Shown piece by piece: positions 20,800-32,560 of a DNA stretch of 64,000 nucleotides. The stretch is taken from NCBI GenBank assembly GCA_038373885.1, contig JAWZYV010002500.1, forward strand, positions 620,001-684,000, given 5' to 3'. Every line of letters starts with the position of its first letter. The stretch's first letter is position 1. The translations under genes were made by a program, and so were the position numbers. Origin of the DNA: Cheiracanthium punctorium. Taxonomy: Eukaryota; Arthropoda; Arachnida; Araneae; Cheiracanthiidae. The notes beneath the pieces are model-generated. The model had not been told where the DNA came from. It saw only the letters and a list, made by a program, of their open reading frames with translations, and did no database searches.

Positions 20800-21320
20800 T
20801 TCTTAACAGCTTTAAACATATTCTAACATATATTACCGAAAGATGTAGTAAAAGTATTAAAATTTAACAGGTACTAAAACATACTTGACATCAAAAGAAA
20901 AATTAATATTCTCAGAAAATTCTGAGTCACGTACATTTTTGAAAAAGAAAAATGTTTATCAATTTTTATTTGTTAATAATTAATGTACTTTTTTCTATAA
21001 ACATGTAGCATGTTCAAGAAAAAAAATTGTTTTTTTATGCGTGGGATTAAGACAGGTGTATGCTCTTTGAAGAACAAATGCATATTTCAAATGCCAATTA
21101 AATTTTTTCATCGTAAATTTGCAAGGGAACATTTAATTTTGTAAATATATTGTAACATGGTACCTGGCTTCACACTTTCAGGATTCTTCATTTTACGCTC
21201 GTAATTTTCTACTTAAATTTTATCAGGTGCCATAAAAAGTATATATCTGTTGTGTCTATTTAAATTTTATCATGTCTGCACCGGAAAAACTTAGGGTTAT
21301 CCCGTGTGTTTTACATTTTC
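20800..21320. other. AT-rich, no recognisable feature
   Basis: No frame or repeat boundary is supported here. Confidence 0.45.
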
Positions 21321-21330
21321 AGTTTGTTAA

Positions 21331-21638
21331 CCCTTTAAGCGGTCAACTTTTTTACCGAAATGCTTCCAAAAAAGGCATATTTTGAAAGCCATGTGATGAA
21401 ATATTCGCGCTCTCTCGCTAGGAAGAAAAACCCGGATGAAAAGCATTTCAGTTACATGGACAAGCCACGCTATCTATTGAAAAATATTAATACTAAATAG
21501 TCTCTTCACAATAATGAAATATACGGGCAAATCAGAAAAGGAAAGAAGAAAATATCGATGCCCGTACGCTTTACGGGCAAACCAGATGAGGCCAATTTTG
21601 GGTAGCACGTACACTGTACGGGCAAACCGCTTAAGTGG
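21331..21638. mobile_element. piggyBac-like MITE
   Basis: The left end is TTAA followed by CCCTTTAAGCGG. Reading in from the right, the end is CCACTTAAGCGG, preceded by TAAA where TTAA is expected. Inverted CC-TTAAGCGG ends at a TTAA target fit a piggyBac-type MITE. The interior has repeated ACGGGCAAA strings. The 64-codon frame at 21514 has no support as a gene. Confidence 0.55.
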
Positions 21639-21797
21639 TTTATCAATCGGCAAATATATTGGACTTTACATACTGAAGTTAACACATGAAAATGAATGCA
21701 ATGACTAATTACAGAGCATTTAGTTAAAAGGGTAGAAGTTTTTTTTTCGATTGCCCAGATCTTTTAATTATTTAACAGTAATTTCAATACTATACGT

Positions 21798-22562
21798 CAG
21801 GAGTCAGCAACTGTTTTGTCTCTGGGACTACCTTGTAGAAGGGGAAGATAGCCGAAGGCCGCAACTTTTACGATTGCATTCATTAGAAAATTTTGCATTT
21901 TAGAAACGGCATCATGATAAAAATCAGCAGATATAGCTGAAAACGAATCCAGTTTTAAATTAATGTTAATGAGACAAATATACCCAAGAACATTTTATTT
22001 TTTAATTAGGAATGAGATCACTTGATGAGATTCTCGTTACAGCTTGAAAGTTAATGTCTGTCAAAGAGCATCTGCACTTACTCCTGTTGATCTTTGCCCA
22101 AAAATAAATGCAGACCCAAATATAGAAAAACTTTTTCAGCAAATTTCTTCATACTGAAAATTTTTCAGCAGACAATGATTTGTAAAATTCAAATAATGGC
22201 TCAGCATTAAATATTTCTTTTGAAGTATGATCTAATTTTACGTCAGTAAGCTCAAGTTGCAGCTCCTTAGCTGCTGTGTAAATGCGAACAGTGATGTGAT
22301 GAGACAGCACATTGAAATTAGGCTCAATTTTCTTACAAGTTCTGATATTTTTTTGTGACCTCGTTTTCTAATATCTGCAGAAAATACCTAATTTTAACAG
22401 AATACGTAATTAATCTTTAATAGGTAATAGGTAATTAATCTTGGTGATAATTTTTTTCGGCTATCTCTGTTCAAGAGAGATTTTTCTTACTCTCTTAACG
22501 CGCTCTAAAATAACTCTTAGCTGACCTCATGTGACCTGCGGGCCACTATTTGCCCATCCCTG
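21798..22562 (-). mobile_element. hAT element, deletion derivative
   Basis: The element starts CAGGAGTCAGCAACTG and, reading in from the right, CAGGGATGGGCAAATAG. It is flanked by 8-bp target duplications CTATACGT (21790-21797) and CTATAAGT (22563-22570) that differ at one base. The GCGGGCCACTATTTG segment near the right end is typical of the group. The interior carries a minus-strand transposase tail. Confidence 0.85.
22030..22320 (-). pseudogene. hAT transposase C-terminal fossil
   Basis: Reading the minus strand gives HHITVRIYTAAKELQLELTD, then VKLDHTSKEIFNAEPLFEF and YKSLSAEKFSV, followed by a stop. This follows the pattern of the region just before the dimerisation domain in GTF2IRD2/ZBED-like hAT proteins (ELQLELIDLQ...FYKSL). 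After the stop, LLKKFFYIWVCIYFWAKI corresponds to the degraded dimerisation segment. The DNA-binding and catalytic parts are deleted. Confidence 0.7.
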
Positions 22563-22570
22563 CTATAAGT

Positions 22571-23260
22571 TATTTCTACAAATGTTGTCTACATTTAAAG
22601 GAAAAGTGTCGTTTGCTCATCTTCTTGAATTTGAAAATCTGTTTTTTAAGCATAAATTGACTTATAAATATTAATGTTAAATTCTACTCTCCCCATCGTA
22701 ACTGCATAAACATCATTACCACGAGCTCTGCGAAATGCGCTAAAAATAAGGGGGGGGGGTGATGCCAGTGTTAATGTTTGCATTCAAAATGTTGGTGAAC
22801 AGATATAACATTTGTGGTAAGGAATGATAATGTAAAATATCTGAATTAAATCAGTTGTTTTAAAGCAAAAATGTACCGAAATTAATTAATATTTTGTATC
22901 AGCATTTCTTTTTTCACAAAACAAATCGAATTGTAACCGCCCAACAAAATTTATAATCCTCTCTCTCACTCAAGCAAGGTTTAGATAGCAGGGAAGTCGC
23001 CACATCGGTCAAATATAATGGTAATATGAAAGTGCAACATCTCAACTTTTAAATTCATCTCCCTATTGTTTTTAATCACAATTTCAATATCAACAGGATT
23101 TTGTTATTATAAAAATCACATAAATCTCAGGAAAGCTACTTTGCACGAAACTTAACAATACCATGTTTCAAAACATGTTTCAAACCATGTCTCAATAACA
23201 TGTTTCAAAAATTATAAACTGAAGTAGTGATCACAGAGGAAAACCGTTCAGGTCCTGGCA
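22571..23260. other. AT-rich, no recognisable feature
   Basis: Only a short G-run near 22751 and three CATGTTTCAAA-type direct repeats near 23163-23205 stand out. Confidence 0.45.
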
Positions 23261-23266
23261 CGTCTA

Positions 23267-23321
23267 AGTGTCAGGTACATCCTGACACTTACATCCACAA
23301 TCGTATGATTGTGAATGTAAG
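23267..23321. repeat. two adjacent hairpins
   Basis: AGTGTCAGG/CCTGACACT form one hairpin (23267-23289). CTTACATCCACAATC/GATTGTGAATGTAAG form a second (23288-23321). A partial third copy of the ACATCCACAATC arm follows near 23326. Confidence 0.7.
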
Positions 23322-23550
23322 TTTGACATCCACAATCATACAATTTGAGGTTTTCCAAATTTTGATAGGCAGCCTGAGCCATAAAATTTAAAAGATAGAA
23401 TAGCAACATAAGTAACAATTTCGGAATCGGGGAGAGAGAAATAAAAAAATTTTTGGTATCGAACTTTTATTCAAAAATTGACTATAAGGTATAAAATGAT
23501 ACTTTAAAAAATTTTAATTATCAGGCACATATTGCATTATACAAATATAA

Positions 23551-24445
23551 TGTTACGAATTTTCGAGGCAACCCGCTGCTCTGGGGCTTAAAATGGTTTT
23601 AAATTCGTATTCTACGCTTCAAATAGATAAATTTTGCTTTTTGTTGCATCAAAATCGGCCAATTAGAACCGGAGATATGGAGGTTTCGGTTTGCCATTGT
23701 TTTACAACGGGGCTTCTAGAAATCTCGAGAAATATTGGTCCTAGGGCCTCGTTCTCATCACATTTGGGGACTTATTTTTGGCGCCAAATTTGGCGATATT
23801 TCGCCAAAAGTCGCCAAGCTTGGCGACTTTTTGGTCATTTGGCGCGATTTTTCCAATGGGGCCTGGAAGTTGTTTTTCCTGCATTAAAAACGCATAATAA
23901 CCTAACATTTCTCTTCTATGACGTAATCAGAAGTCCCGCTTTAGCTGGAATCTTCGAGAGATATACTTTTCTAGAAACTGCTCGCAGCTTCTGCCTCCTC
24001 TATAAATTCCTCAGCGCGCTGCTCCGAGAGTTCAGTGTTGATCAAGCTTTGAGAGAGTGAATACGCTTGCTTTGTGAAGGATGCTGTGTTTCGCGCTGTT
24101 TGTGAAGCTTTGAATTTAAGTGCTGTGTGTAAAGTCTTCATCGCTGAGTCTTGAGAGACTGTTAGTATTATTTCTCGTATATTTTCACTGAATTCTTGCC
24201 AGTGAAAGTGTTCTATTTTGTGTGAGAAATACAGCATTTGTGAGAGCTTCTGATCTAAGCGAACTGTTAAAAGCACATTACTGCTAGATTGTGCTTGTGA
24301 ATTGTGTACAGCTGATTGTTCTACGAAGTTCTAGAAGCAATAAAGTTTGTGTTCCATCCTGACAAGTGACTTTTTACTTGAACTTTTTACACCAACTGGA
24401 CTTTAGAATGACGAACCCAAGGAGTAGCAGAGTAATTCTGCAACA
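23551..24445 (+). mobile_element. solo LTR of a Gypsy-like retrotransposon
   Basis: The block starts TGTTACGAAT and ends TCTGCAACA, so it has TG...CA with a short inverted end. A TATAAATTCC box lies at 24001. Transcribed-type sequence follows and AATAAA sits at 24339, giving the expected U3-R-U5 order in about 895 bp. No gag or pol lies on either side, so it is a solo LTR. A clean 5-bp duplication is not visible (TATAA against ATATT). The U3 contains overlapping TTTGGCGA/TCGCCAAA palindromes. The frames at 23593-24060 and 23971-24276 are by-products. Confidence 0.75.
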
Positions 24446-24836
24446 ATATTATAGCTTCTTGATTATCGGCGGAGATACTTAGAAAAATTATTACTATCTT
24501 TCGCCTGCATTAAAAAAAATAATATTTAATAAATCTTCCAAGTACTTCAGTCGGTGATTGAAAAGCTAGGCTGTATTTGTATGTACTGCAATAAGCGTTT
24601 GAGGGTAAGAATTCTCTCAAACATTATGCCAGGCCTTTCAGCACGGTAATGAGTAAAAAGAGGTCGATTTTAAACATTTACACGATAGCACTGCAGTCGT
24701 ATCAGTGCATAATATCATATCATAAGTACAGAGAAAAACATAGATCTATAATGTTTATCATAGGGGAAATTTCGAAGCTCCGTAAAACGTAAAAGACCCG
24801 TCATAGATGAAAAGCTCCAATAACCCTGTTCTAGCT

Positions 24837-24912
24837 GGGCCACGCGAGATAGCAATAGCAAGTTTCCTCTATCTTGCTTGCTAAAGGAAACTTGCTTGAT
24901 CTCGCGTGGCCC
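24837..24912. repeat. long perfect-type hairpin
   Basis: GGGCCACGCGAGAT...AGCAAGTTTCC faces GGAAACTTGCT...ATCTCGCGTGGCCC, with arms near 30 bases and a loop of about 15. TTCTAG is also placed symmetrically just outside each arm. It could be a foldback element or the template of a hairpin RNA. Confidence 0.85.
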
Positions 24913-24948
24913 CGGTTCTAGGTCTTTGTGATAAAGCAATCCCTAATA

Positions 24949-25248
24949 CAGCGTGCCCGACCCCCGAGGGGGTGCAGAGCGTTTGAAGGGGGGGGGGCGC
25001 GAGAAAAACCAAAGAGCAAGAAGGATGCATGTTTTTTTTTTTTTTAATCATCTTATTTATTCTCCTTTTTACTCTACAATATATTCATTTTACATACAAT
25101 ATATTCATTCAAACTTTACTGATAACTACATGATCATTGTTAAAGATTAAAAAACTGAACGCATGCTGAAAAATGTGAGGGAGGGGGGCGCCACCGTAAA
25201 TTATCCTTTGTTGGGGGGGTGCGAAAGTTAAAAGGTTGAGAATCGCTG
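24949..25248. mobile_element. hAT-type MITE
   Basis: The right end reads inward as CAGCGATTCTCAACCTTTTA, the classic hAT MITE terminus. The left end is CAGCGTGCCCGACCCCCG, a weaker match. The 8-bp flanks CCCTAATA and CCTTAAAA agree at six positions. Both sides carry G-runs beside GCGC strings inside the ends. It has no coding capacity. Confidence 0.65.
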
Positions 25249-25249
25249 C

Positions 25250-25770
25250 CTTAAAATATAAAAGAAATACTAAACAGATTCCGAGAGATTATGTGATTTT
25301 GTTTACATCAGTAGCCAAAGGGAAACTAAATTCAACCGAAAGCGTCAAAGTGCAAATAATATTGAATGTAGCACAGAAATTAACATTCTGGAGAGAGAAG
25401 AAAATTCTAAAAAATCTTAAACTGTGAAAGAAAACGCAAGAAATCTCAATTGTAAAAAATGAACTAATGAAAGATTAAAAATTCAAAATTATAAAAAAAT
25501 TAGTTTTACTAAACAGAATGGCTCTTTTTCATTATTCTTCATACGTAAAAAAATATAAATAATAAGGAATACATTAAAGGAAAGCAGGAACCCGATGAAA
25601 AAATAAGAAAAACAAAAAAGAAAAGTAAATTAATGTATTTTTTTTCACTTTGTTAAGATTATGTACTGTTTCTTTCTCTCCAAAATAAACGTTTTCTCTG
25701 CACTTGTTGAATTTACCAACGAAAATCTTATTCTTCGTATTATTTTCTATCTACAGTGAAACACTATAAC
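25250..25770. other. AT-rich, no recognisable feature
   Basis: The 63-codon frame at 25236 begins inside the hAT MITE terminus and is not a gene. Confidence 0.45.
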
Positions 25771-25784
25771 AGCGTAACTAACAC

Positions 25785-26170
25785 ATGACTGCCAAATCAA
25801 TAATTCGTAACTTGCTAATCCACATTACGAACACGTCTTCCAACCATTGATTTTTCGTACGACGTGGAGAAAGGAAACACTTATTATTATATTACAGCGT
25901 GTAAGTGATTTCGGAAATACACAAAGAGTTCGTTCATGCTAAATTTGAACATAATTATATAGAGTGAAAAGAAACTACGTAAGATTTTCCTCCACTGGCA
26001 GAATGATGAATGACCAGCAACGCAGATATGACAGATACATTGTTATCAAACATGATACTTTTGAAAAAAATAAAATTTTGATACTATCTAAAATCCCATG
26101 TAATCAGACTTGCAGTTTTCGCAATAACATCGGTGGTAAAAATCATCTGCTAAAGAAAGGTAAGTTAGGG
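25785..26170 (+). repeat. second tandem family, copy 1
   Basis: Landmarks are ACACATGACT, ACGAACACGTCTTCCAACCA, GTGTAAGTGATTTCGGAAAT, ACACAAAGAG, CACTGGCAGAATGATGAATG, ACCAGCAACGCAGATATGAC and AGATACATTGTTATC. The same order is found near 27940-28340 and 30735-31010. In this copy a frame (25964-26191) ends beside a good donor (AAAG|GTAAGTTAGG at 26160). The frame and donor are not conserved in the other copies, so I do not call an exon. Confidence 0.75.
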
Positions 26171-26373
26171 TTTTTATTATTCCTTAAATAAAACATAATA
26201 ATTTTATAGAAATACCTACAGACGGTTCGAACAAGAAAAGTGAATGTGTTGAAGCACGTAATTCGAATGTTTTCAAATATATTTGTTTTTGCTAATTTTC
26301 ATTTAAAGCTCAGTATTGGGGCATTATATGACGTATGTTTTGCTGGATAACATTACTGAAGACTAGTTGTTCT

Positions 26374-26439
26374 TTTTATTGTAATTTATATTACCTTTTA
26401 TTGTAATTTATATTACCTTTTATTGTAATTTATATTACC
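26374..26439. repeat. 22-bp tandem repeat, three units
   Basis: Three exact units of 22 bases follow each other, each containing TTATTGTAATTTATATTACC. Confidence 0.9.
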
Positions 26440-26574
26440 TTCGCTAGAAAATAACTTTAGTTATTTTTATCAGTTCGGACAGTATTCAATAATAAAAGAT
26501 AGTTTTAAAAGGACTCCTGTTTCAAATTACAGAAAAAAAAACACATCCCATGAAACTGCCACGTAGTTTTAAAC

Positions 26575-27415
26575 TTTTTCCAACAAAGATGAAAAGTGTT
26601 TATGACTTCCGTATGTCTGTCTGTCCGTCTGTGCTCTAACTCCCGTAACTATGCATGGATATCTACGAAATTTATATGCGTTGTTCCTACGTACTGTACC
26701 ATATACCCTATTGAAAATGGAGTAAGCAGGATCCATAGATCTTCTACAGAAAGATTTGAAATTTTCCAATACATTACGCTCGATGGACAGCCGTTTTTAA
26801 AGCGTATTTTAGCAAGATTCGGCTATTTGAAATGAAGCAAAATTCATATATGTTATTAAGGATTGCAAGATAAAGGTCTCCATCGAAAATAGTATCTGTA
26901 TTGTTAATATTTCTTCCATAGCAGTTCTCAAATAATCCCAATGCATTACGGTCAATGGCAGTTTCTTTTGCTTTAATGGATACACAATAGTATCTTACCA
27001 TTTAATAGGGTAATGATTTTACGATGATTGAGTGCCTCTTCCAAAAGTTGCGCTAAAAGTTGCCAGTATTGATGACTTTTGCGAGAAATCGTCAAATAGG
27101 ATGCGAGAAATCGCCAAATATGATGCGAAAAGAATGTTTCGAAAAATGAACCCTGCTTGGCGATATTTTCATTATTTTGCGATAAATCAAAAATATATAT
27201 AATGTCATACATTAAGCTATGCCTATTTTAAAGGGAATTTTGAAAATTCGTTTTTCGCGCTCGAATTAACCGATTTAGTAAGTTGTGTTGCGTTAAGACG
27301 AAGCTAGGCTCAAAGGCTATCTTCTTAGCGGGAGGGTTGCGTTGGTCGGAGGAATTTTTAAGGCTTGAAGAGTAAAGGTATGTTTATATCAGTTTACTCT
27401 TCAGTTAAATGTTCT
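26575..27415. other. no supported gene; short TCTG run
   Basis: Contains GTATGTCTGTCTGTCCGTCTG at 26612 and several GCGAGAAATCGTCAAAT/CGCCAAAT strings near 27080-27170. Frames at 26569-27212 lack any recognisable domain. Confidence 0.4.
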
Positions 27416-27417
27416 GG

Positions 27418-27449
<32 letters not shown>
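27418..27449. repeat. (A)n tract
   Basis: A run of 32 A residues. No upstream SINE or LINE head is identifiable, so its origin is unclear. Confidence 0.9.
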
Positions 27450-27451
<2 letters not shown>

Positions 27452-27939
27452 TTTATAGCTCTTTCATGGGATCTCACAAAATTACATTCAGGGGGATAAT
27501 TAAACATTTTTTAAACACTCTCGGTCATCTCGCCAGATTTGAACGCAACACATCGCCAAATTTCGCGCAAAAATATTGTTGTGTTGGAAAGGGTTTCGTA
27601 ATCGATGCGTTTGGCATGATTATCTTTCTTGTTTAAAGGTTATTTTTCTTTTTGAATGAAAAATAGTCATTCACAGTATATTATATAAAAGTAGCAAAAT
27701 TATAACTTGTTGATAATCTATAGCGGGAGGTGAAAAAATAATTGAAGTTTCTAGGGAAGATGAATGATAAATTTTCAATAAACAGAACAAATTTTAAATT
27801 TTTAGATCGTAAAATGAAACATCAAATTTGTAGTCAATTTTTTATTCGTCATTGGGAATGGATAATTATATGTTTTCTATTCCACAAATAATTCGTTTCA
27901 CATTATATAACGTTATTTCAAACGTTTTCTTCCTTATAA

Positions 27940-28340
27940 GAAACACATGACTACTGAAGCATTATTTCAAAACTCACTAATCCGAATTAAGAACACGTCT
28001 TTCCATTATTGATTTTCAGCACGCGACTACGGTGCGGAATCTCTTATTATTCCATTACTGGTGCGTAAGTGATTTCGGAAATACACAAAGAATCCATTGA
28101 TGCTAAATTTAAACTTAATTACATAGAGTGAAAAGAAACCACAAAAGATTTCCCTCCACTGGCAGAATGATGAATGACCAGCAACGTAGATATGACAGAT
28201 ACATTGTTATCCAATCTGGTATTTTAAAAAAAGTAAAATAAATAATAGCTTTTCCCGATACTTCTTAAAATCCCATGTAACCTTATGTTGAAATTTTTGC
28301 AATACCAGCTGTGGTAAAAATCAGCTGTTGCAGAACTGGA
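27940..28340 (+). repeat. second tandem family, copy 2
   Basis: Repeats AAACACATGACT, AGAACACGTCTTTCCATTAT, GCGTAAGTGATTTCGGAAAT, CACTGGCAGAATGATGAATG, CCAGCAACGTAGATATGACA and the GGTAAAAATCAGCTG segment, closely matching copy 1. The shared reading frame is not maintained. A (TA)n tract follows at 28381. Confidence 0.75.
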
Positions 28341-28378
28341 AGCAGAGATTTTAATTAATTTTGAGCAAAGTTTTACTT

Positions 28379-28380
<2 letters not shown>

Positions 28381-28422
<42 letters not shown>
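28381..28422. repeat. (TA)n microsatellite
   Basis: Pure TA dinucleotide tract. Confidence 0.95.
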
Positions 28423-28426
<4 letters not shown>

Positions 28427-28439
28427 CACAATGCAAAAG

Positions 28440-29286
28440 TGGCATGTAGATTCAAATCAAGCAAACGTAATTAATTATACAGAAAGTAAAAAAAGGGGCG
28501 GGCGTAATGTGATTATACTGGCCTACTTACAATTTTAGAATATAAAAACATTTTTCTTTCATTATTAGATTAATTTTCTGATATAAACGAACTTATTATT
28601 TGTACTTCGTTATTATTAATAATCATTATAGTTTTAAATACAATATGGTATATTTAATTTGTTGTACTATCTATTTTATTCAACAATTTTAAATTGTTGA
28701 ATAATAATTCATTATTATTTTTTATAGTTTTAACTTTATTAATACCCCTGGATACTCATAATGTTTAATAATATTACACGGAAGTTTTTGGCAACACCTT
28801 TATATTCTTCTTTCCACTCTTACACTTTTATTTTGTGGCAATACCAGTTTTCATATACTACAATTTTTAATTTTGGCAACACTTTATGCTAGATTTCCAT
28901 GTGCTTGCTACTACTCCAGAATGGTTTGTTGATTTTTCAGTGCCATTTCTATTATTATGATTTCTTATTGCTTTCTTTTTTTTATTTTTTGTTTAAAGTA
29001 GGATAGAGCCTAAAACGTGTGGAGTTAATATCTCTTTTGATATGCCACACAAACGTAATCCTACTATTTTGTTTGTCTTTAATTATAATCTACTGATTGT
29101 GGCTCCTGACGATGGTGCCAGTGGTTATAATTTCCGTTCTATTCTATTATCACATTGTTTAATTGCACTTTGGCTCTGTCTTTCTTTTCCCACTAGAGGC
29201 TTTTAATTCTTGCATCTGCTGTTATACATATTTTTAATTCGGTGTATGTCATATTTGCAGTATGTACTTATTGATTTACTTATTAG
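28440..29286. other. AT-rich, no recognisable gene
   Basis: The only marked structure is the palindrome ATTCAACAATTT/AAATTGTTGAAT at 28678-28702. Confidence 0.45.

Positions 29287-29331
<45 letters not shown>
29287..29331. repeat. (TA)n microsatellite
   Basis: TA tract that abuts the LTR-like block. Confidence 0.95.
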
Positions 29332-29336
<5 letters not shown>

Positions 29337-29808
29337 CATCAGATAATTCAAGTAAAGCTTCAGAGTTAAGGCAGGTAATATGGTTTATTGAACATTACAT
29401 TTAAGTTACAATTTAGAATGAGAAGAGGGGAGGGGAGACGGGTACAAGAATCAGCGTGGACTCATGAAGCAGTTCCAGTGGCAGAAGTCCCCCGATTTTC
29501 GATGTGCGGGAGTATTTACGCTTACCACACCACGTAGTCTGCGAAGACACAACTCCTCCTCTCTCTTATCTCTGATCGAACCACACGCATTTACCAACAT
29601 GACCCGCATCCGGGCCTACAAGGGCGTGAGGACACGTGTACATCTAAAGAACTCAGAATCGACGGCCTGATGTCTGGCAAATAACAAAATAAATAAAACA
29701 TAGCTCCAGAGCGCGCGTGGCAAGTATGACAGGAAAGTAAAACTTACAGTGAAAGTACCCGCTTGAACAATACCCAAACTAGTAAAACCCAAATTACCAT
29801 TTAATACA
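29332..29808 (-). mobile_element. probable solo LTR embedded in (TA)n
   Basis: On the minus strand the block starts TGTATTAAATGG and ends GATGTCTCA, so it has TG...CA. An AATAAACC poly(A) signal lies near the 3' end (29383-29388 on the plus strand), and TA-rich tracts lie on both sides. It is more GC-rich than its flanks. At 477 bp it is a plausible LTR length. No internal region is attached. The frames at 29464-29670 and 29616-29903 are by-products. Confidence 0.5.
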
Positions 29809-29859
29809 TATATATATTTATATATTATATATTTATATATGCGTGTGTATATAGTTGTT

Positions 29860-30730
29860 TCGAATAAGAACGAATATTTCGAAGCGCATACTTTGCATAA
29901 CAAGTATTTCGAAATTAAATTTTCCCCAAAAAACTATATTTATTAGCTGAAGACATCGAGAGTATTTGATACGGCAATCTTATATCTTCTAAAATGATTC
30001 ATTTTGATCTATAGCATTGATTTTGACGTAACACTAATCAACAATTTAATAAAAATTTTTATAAAGAGTTTTAGGTTGATCTTTTTTCCTTCATTGATGC
30101 ATAAAAGATATTTTTCAGAAACATTTACGAGCAATTCCAACCCCCACCCCTCCACAGTAACAAACACGCATACAAAAACTAATAATATATGAATTAAAAA
30201 TATTCAAATTCAGATTTTGAGGAATTGACAACTTTCAGAACCAGGGGTTACTTTATTTCTGGAAAAATTCCTTACATTAGTGTACAGTTGATTGTGTTTA
30301 ACAGTGAGGCATGTCACAGAGAATCAACAGCAAGTTATGTGAGAGATGAGGATTCAGATGGCACTTCTAATTTTTCATTTTATATTTAAATTTCGTATGA
30401 AAAATAATTTCAGATAAATTTTAATTTTTTTTTCAAACATGAATACTATATTTCTGAAAAATGAGCCGTTTCGTTAAAAATATAAATGTTAAAAAAAAGA
30501 GCATTAGGTAAATAACACATAAAATATAACAATAAAAAGAGCAAAACAGAACTCGACATAACATAAAATAAAACTAGCGTAGTTCTTTCTGTTTAATTTT
30601 CTAAATTGAATAATTACTCGTTTTTTTATCAATTTAAATATTTGTTTTTAATTAACTGCTAAATTCGATACGTTTCTGTTATACAATTTCATTTAAAATT
30701 TCCACTCTTTGCAATTAACGCCGGTCTACT
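29860..30730. other. AT-rich, no recognisable feature
   Basis: No supported gene or repeat boundary. Confidence 0.45.
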
Positions 30731-30734
30731 GAGG

Positions 30735-31010
30735 CAGTAACTCACAAGTATTAATCGTCATTGACAACACGTTTATTAAGGATTTTTAATTTTTTTTTAT
30801 ATTATGCAGTCCAGAATCTCGTTTTATTTTGTTGGCGTGTAAGTCATTTCAGTTATATACAAAGAATTAGTCGATGCTAAATTCGAACTTAATTACAAAT
30901 ATTGAAAATAAACTAGAGATTTCCGCTAGCGAATAGTGCGATGAATGACCAGTATTTTCTCTATGATTGATATATTGTTATCTAATCTGATATTTGAGAA
31001 CAAGTAGAGA
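30735..31010 (+). repeat. second tandem family, copy 3 (diverged)
   Basis: Retains GGCGTGTAAGTCATTTC, ACAAAGAATTAGTCGATGC, TAAATTCGAACTTAATTACA, GATGAATGACCAG and TATTGTTATCTAATCTGATA in the same order as copies 1 and 2. It is the most diverged of the three. Confidence 0.65.
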
Positions 31011-31019
31011 TACAATTAC

Positions 31020-32040
31020 GAATATTTATATTATTTATGGAAAGTAATTTTGGTTTTCGACGGCCAGTTTTACAGCATTCATTAAGTCATATGTGAATTA
31101 TGAATTTTCTAAATATTAGCCATCGAAATTACACTTCAGAAAGTACCAACCTCATCCATGGTAGCAGGTTCTGGATTTATTATGTATTAAAACAGGTTAT
31201 ATAGGCCTCAAATAGCATATAAAATTAATATAGATTTCAATTTTTTAAATACTTCGTTGAAATGCGAAATTGCACGGTCATTGGAGATAAGGCAAATATT
31301 GAAATATTGATTTTATATTCGTTATTATTCCATCTTCTGAATGGTACCAGTACTCTAGAGGTGATTCACTTCTGTTTAGGATTTAAATTGAGATTAATAG
31401 ATGAAAGACACAATACATTTTTTATACGTCAATAATCTTAACTTAAGTATATCCGTTTGCGTCCTCCTGGAAGAAAACTCATTTGCATATAGCATTCTCA
31501 GTATTATTGTACTTTCATACTTCCTAGGACTGCTAAATATCATTTTAATTCAAAGAGGTAATTATTTAGAATCCGGATTACTTAACACACACTCATATAT
31601 GCATGCATATTTAAGCGTGTCGTCGTATAATTTGGCCGACCTCAATTTTAGCAAACGTTAATTTTGGATGTATACTTTCAGTTAAGAAAACAGTCAAAAT
31701 TAGATACAGAGTAAAAATATTAAAAGTTTGAAGCTGCAACTTAGATGCTGGGCGAAGTTATTAAAAAAATTTGAAGCAAAAGAAAAGTGAAAAAGAAACA
31801 CTCTAATTTGGTCTGCATTCTCCATATCCTTACACTCATATTTACGAAAATATTGACTACATAAAAACTTTGCAAACACAAAAGTTCGACATTGGTATGA
31901 CATATATGAAGTATGCCATTTAGTGACTTAAACCACTTTACACGTGGGATCATTTATATATTATCAAGGGTAGTGCACATAATGAAGTACACCAAAAAAA
32001 GTAATTCCGTCTCGATAATTAATCGAGAATCAAATCAGTG
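31020..32040. other. AT-rich, no recognisable feature
   Basis: Frames at 31401-31661 and 31700-31953 have no recognisable domain. Confidence 0.4.
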
Positions 32041-32339
32041 AGTTGAATACATTTGCACAATCGCATTTTATACGTCGTGAGATACATCAGGCTTATAATG
32101 CTAAGAAAAGTTCAAAAGGAATTTCAGTCTTGTGGCTGTCTATGTGTTGTTCAGTGAACTTTCAACTTAACGCGAGAAATGTGTTGCAAGAATCATCAAG
32201 TAAATCATGTGAAAATTTCACGTATACGACTTTTCGGGAATGGGTTAGACGCACCCGGCGAAGGGGAAAAAAGGCGAGTTTGCACTGCTGATTCTACGGG
32301 CGCCATTTAATCCACGGGCGAGTTGCACCCGTGAAATTG

Positions 32340-32560
32340 AGGGGAGGGGGACAATCATAGGGGAACCCTGCGATCTCGAAAAGGTCAGCGGTAGCATATT
32401 TTCGAGAGGTCCCTTGCAGCGATGGCCGGCCCCAGTGATGTATTTTAGTGTCCCGAAAAAGACCAGCAATAGCATATTTTCGAGGTCCCCTATAGCGATG
32501 ACCGGACCCAGGGAGTTTTTTGGATCTCGTAAAGGGCCAGCGGTAGCATAATTTCCAGGG
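32340..32560. repeat. tandem repeat, about 76 bp, three units
   Basis: AGCATATTTTCGAG recurs at 32393 and 32471 and, as AGCATAATTTCC, at 32545. Each is preceded by a CTCGAAAAGG/CCGAAAAAGA-type string, and the second and third are also preceded by GCGATG.CCGG.CCCAG. A related string (AGCATATTTTCAAG, then CTACAGTGCTGGCTGGACCC) lies at 51820-51940, so this is a dispersed family. The block is GC-rich for the window. Overlapping minus-strand frames (32245-32653) reflect the repeat. Confidence 0.75.

Noticed and set aside
23593..24276. Frames of 155 and 101 codons on opposite strands
   Set aside because: They fall inside a solo LTR with a TATA box and poly(A) signal in the expected places.
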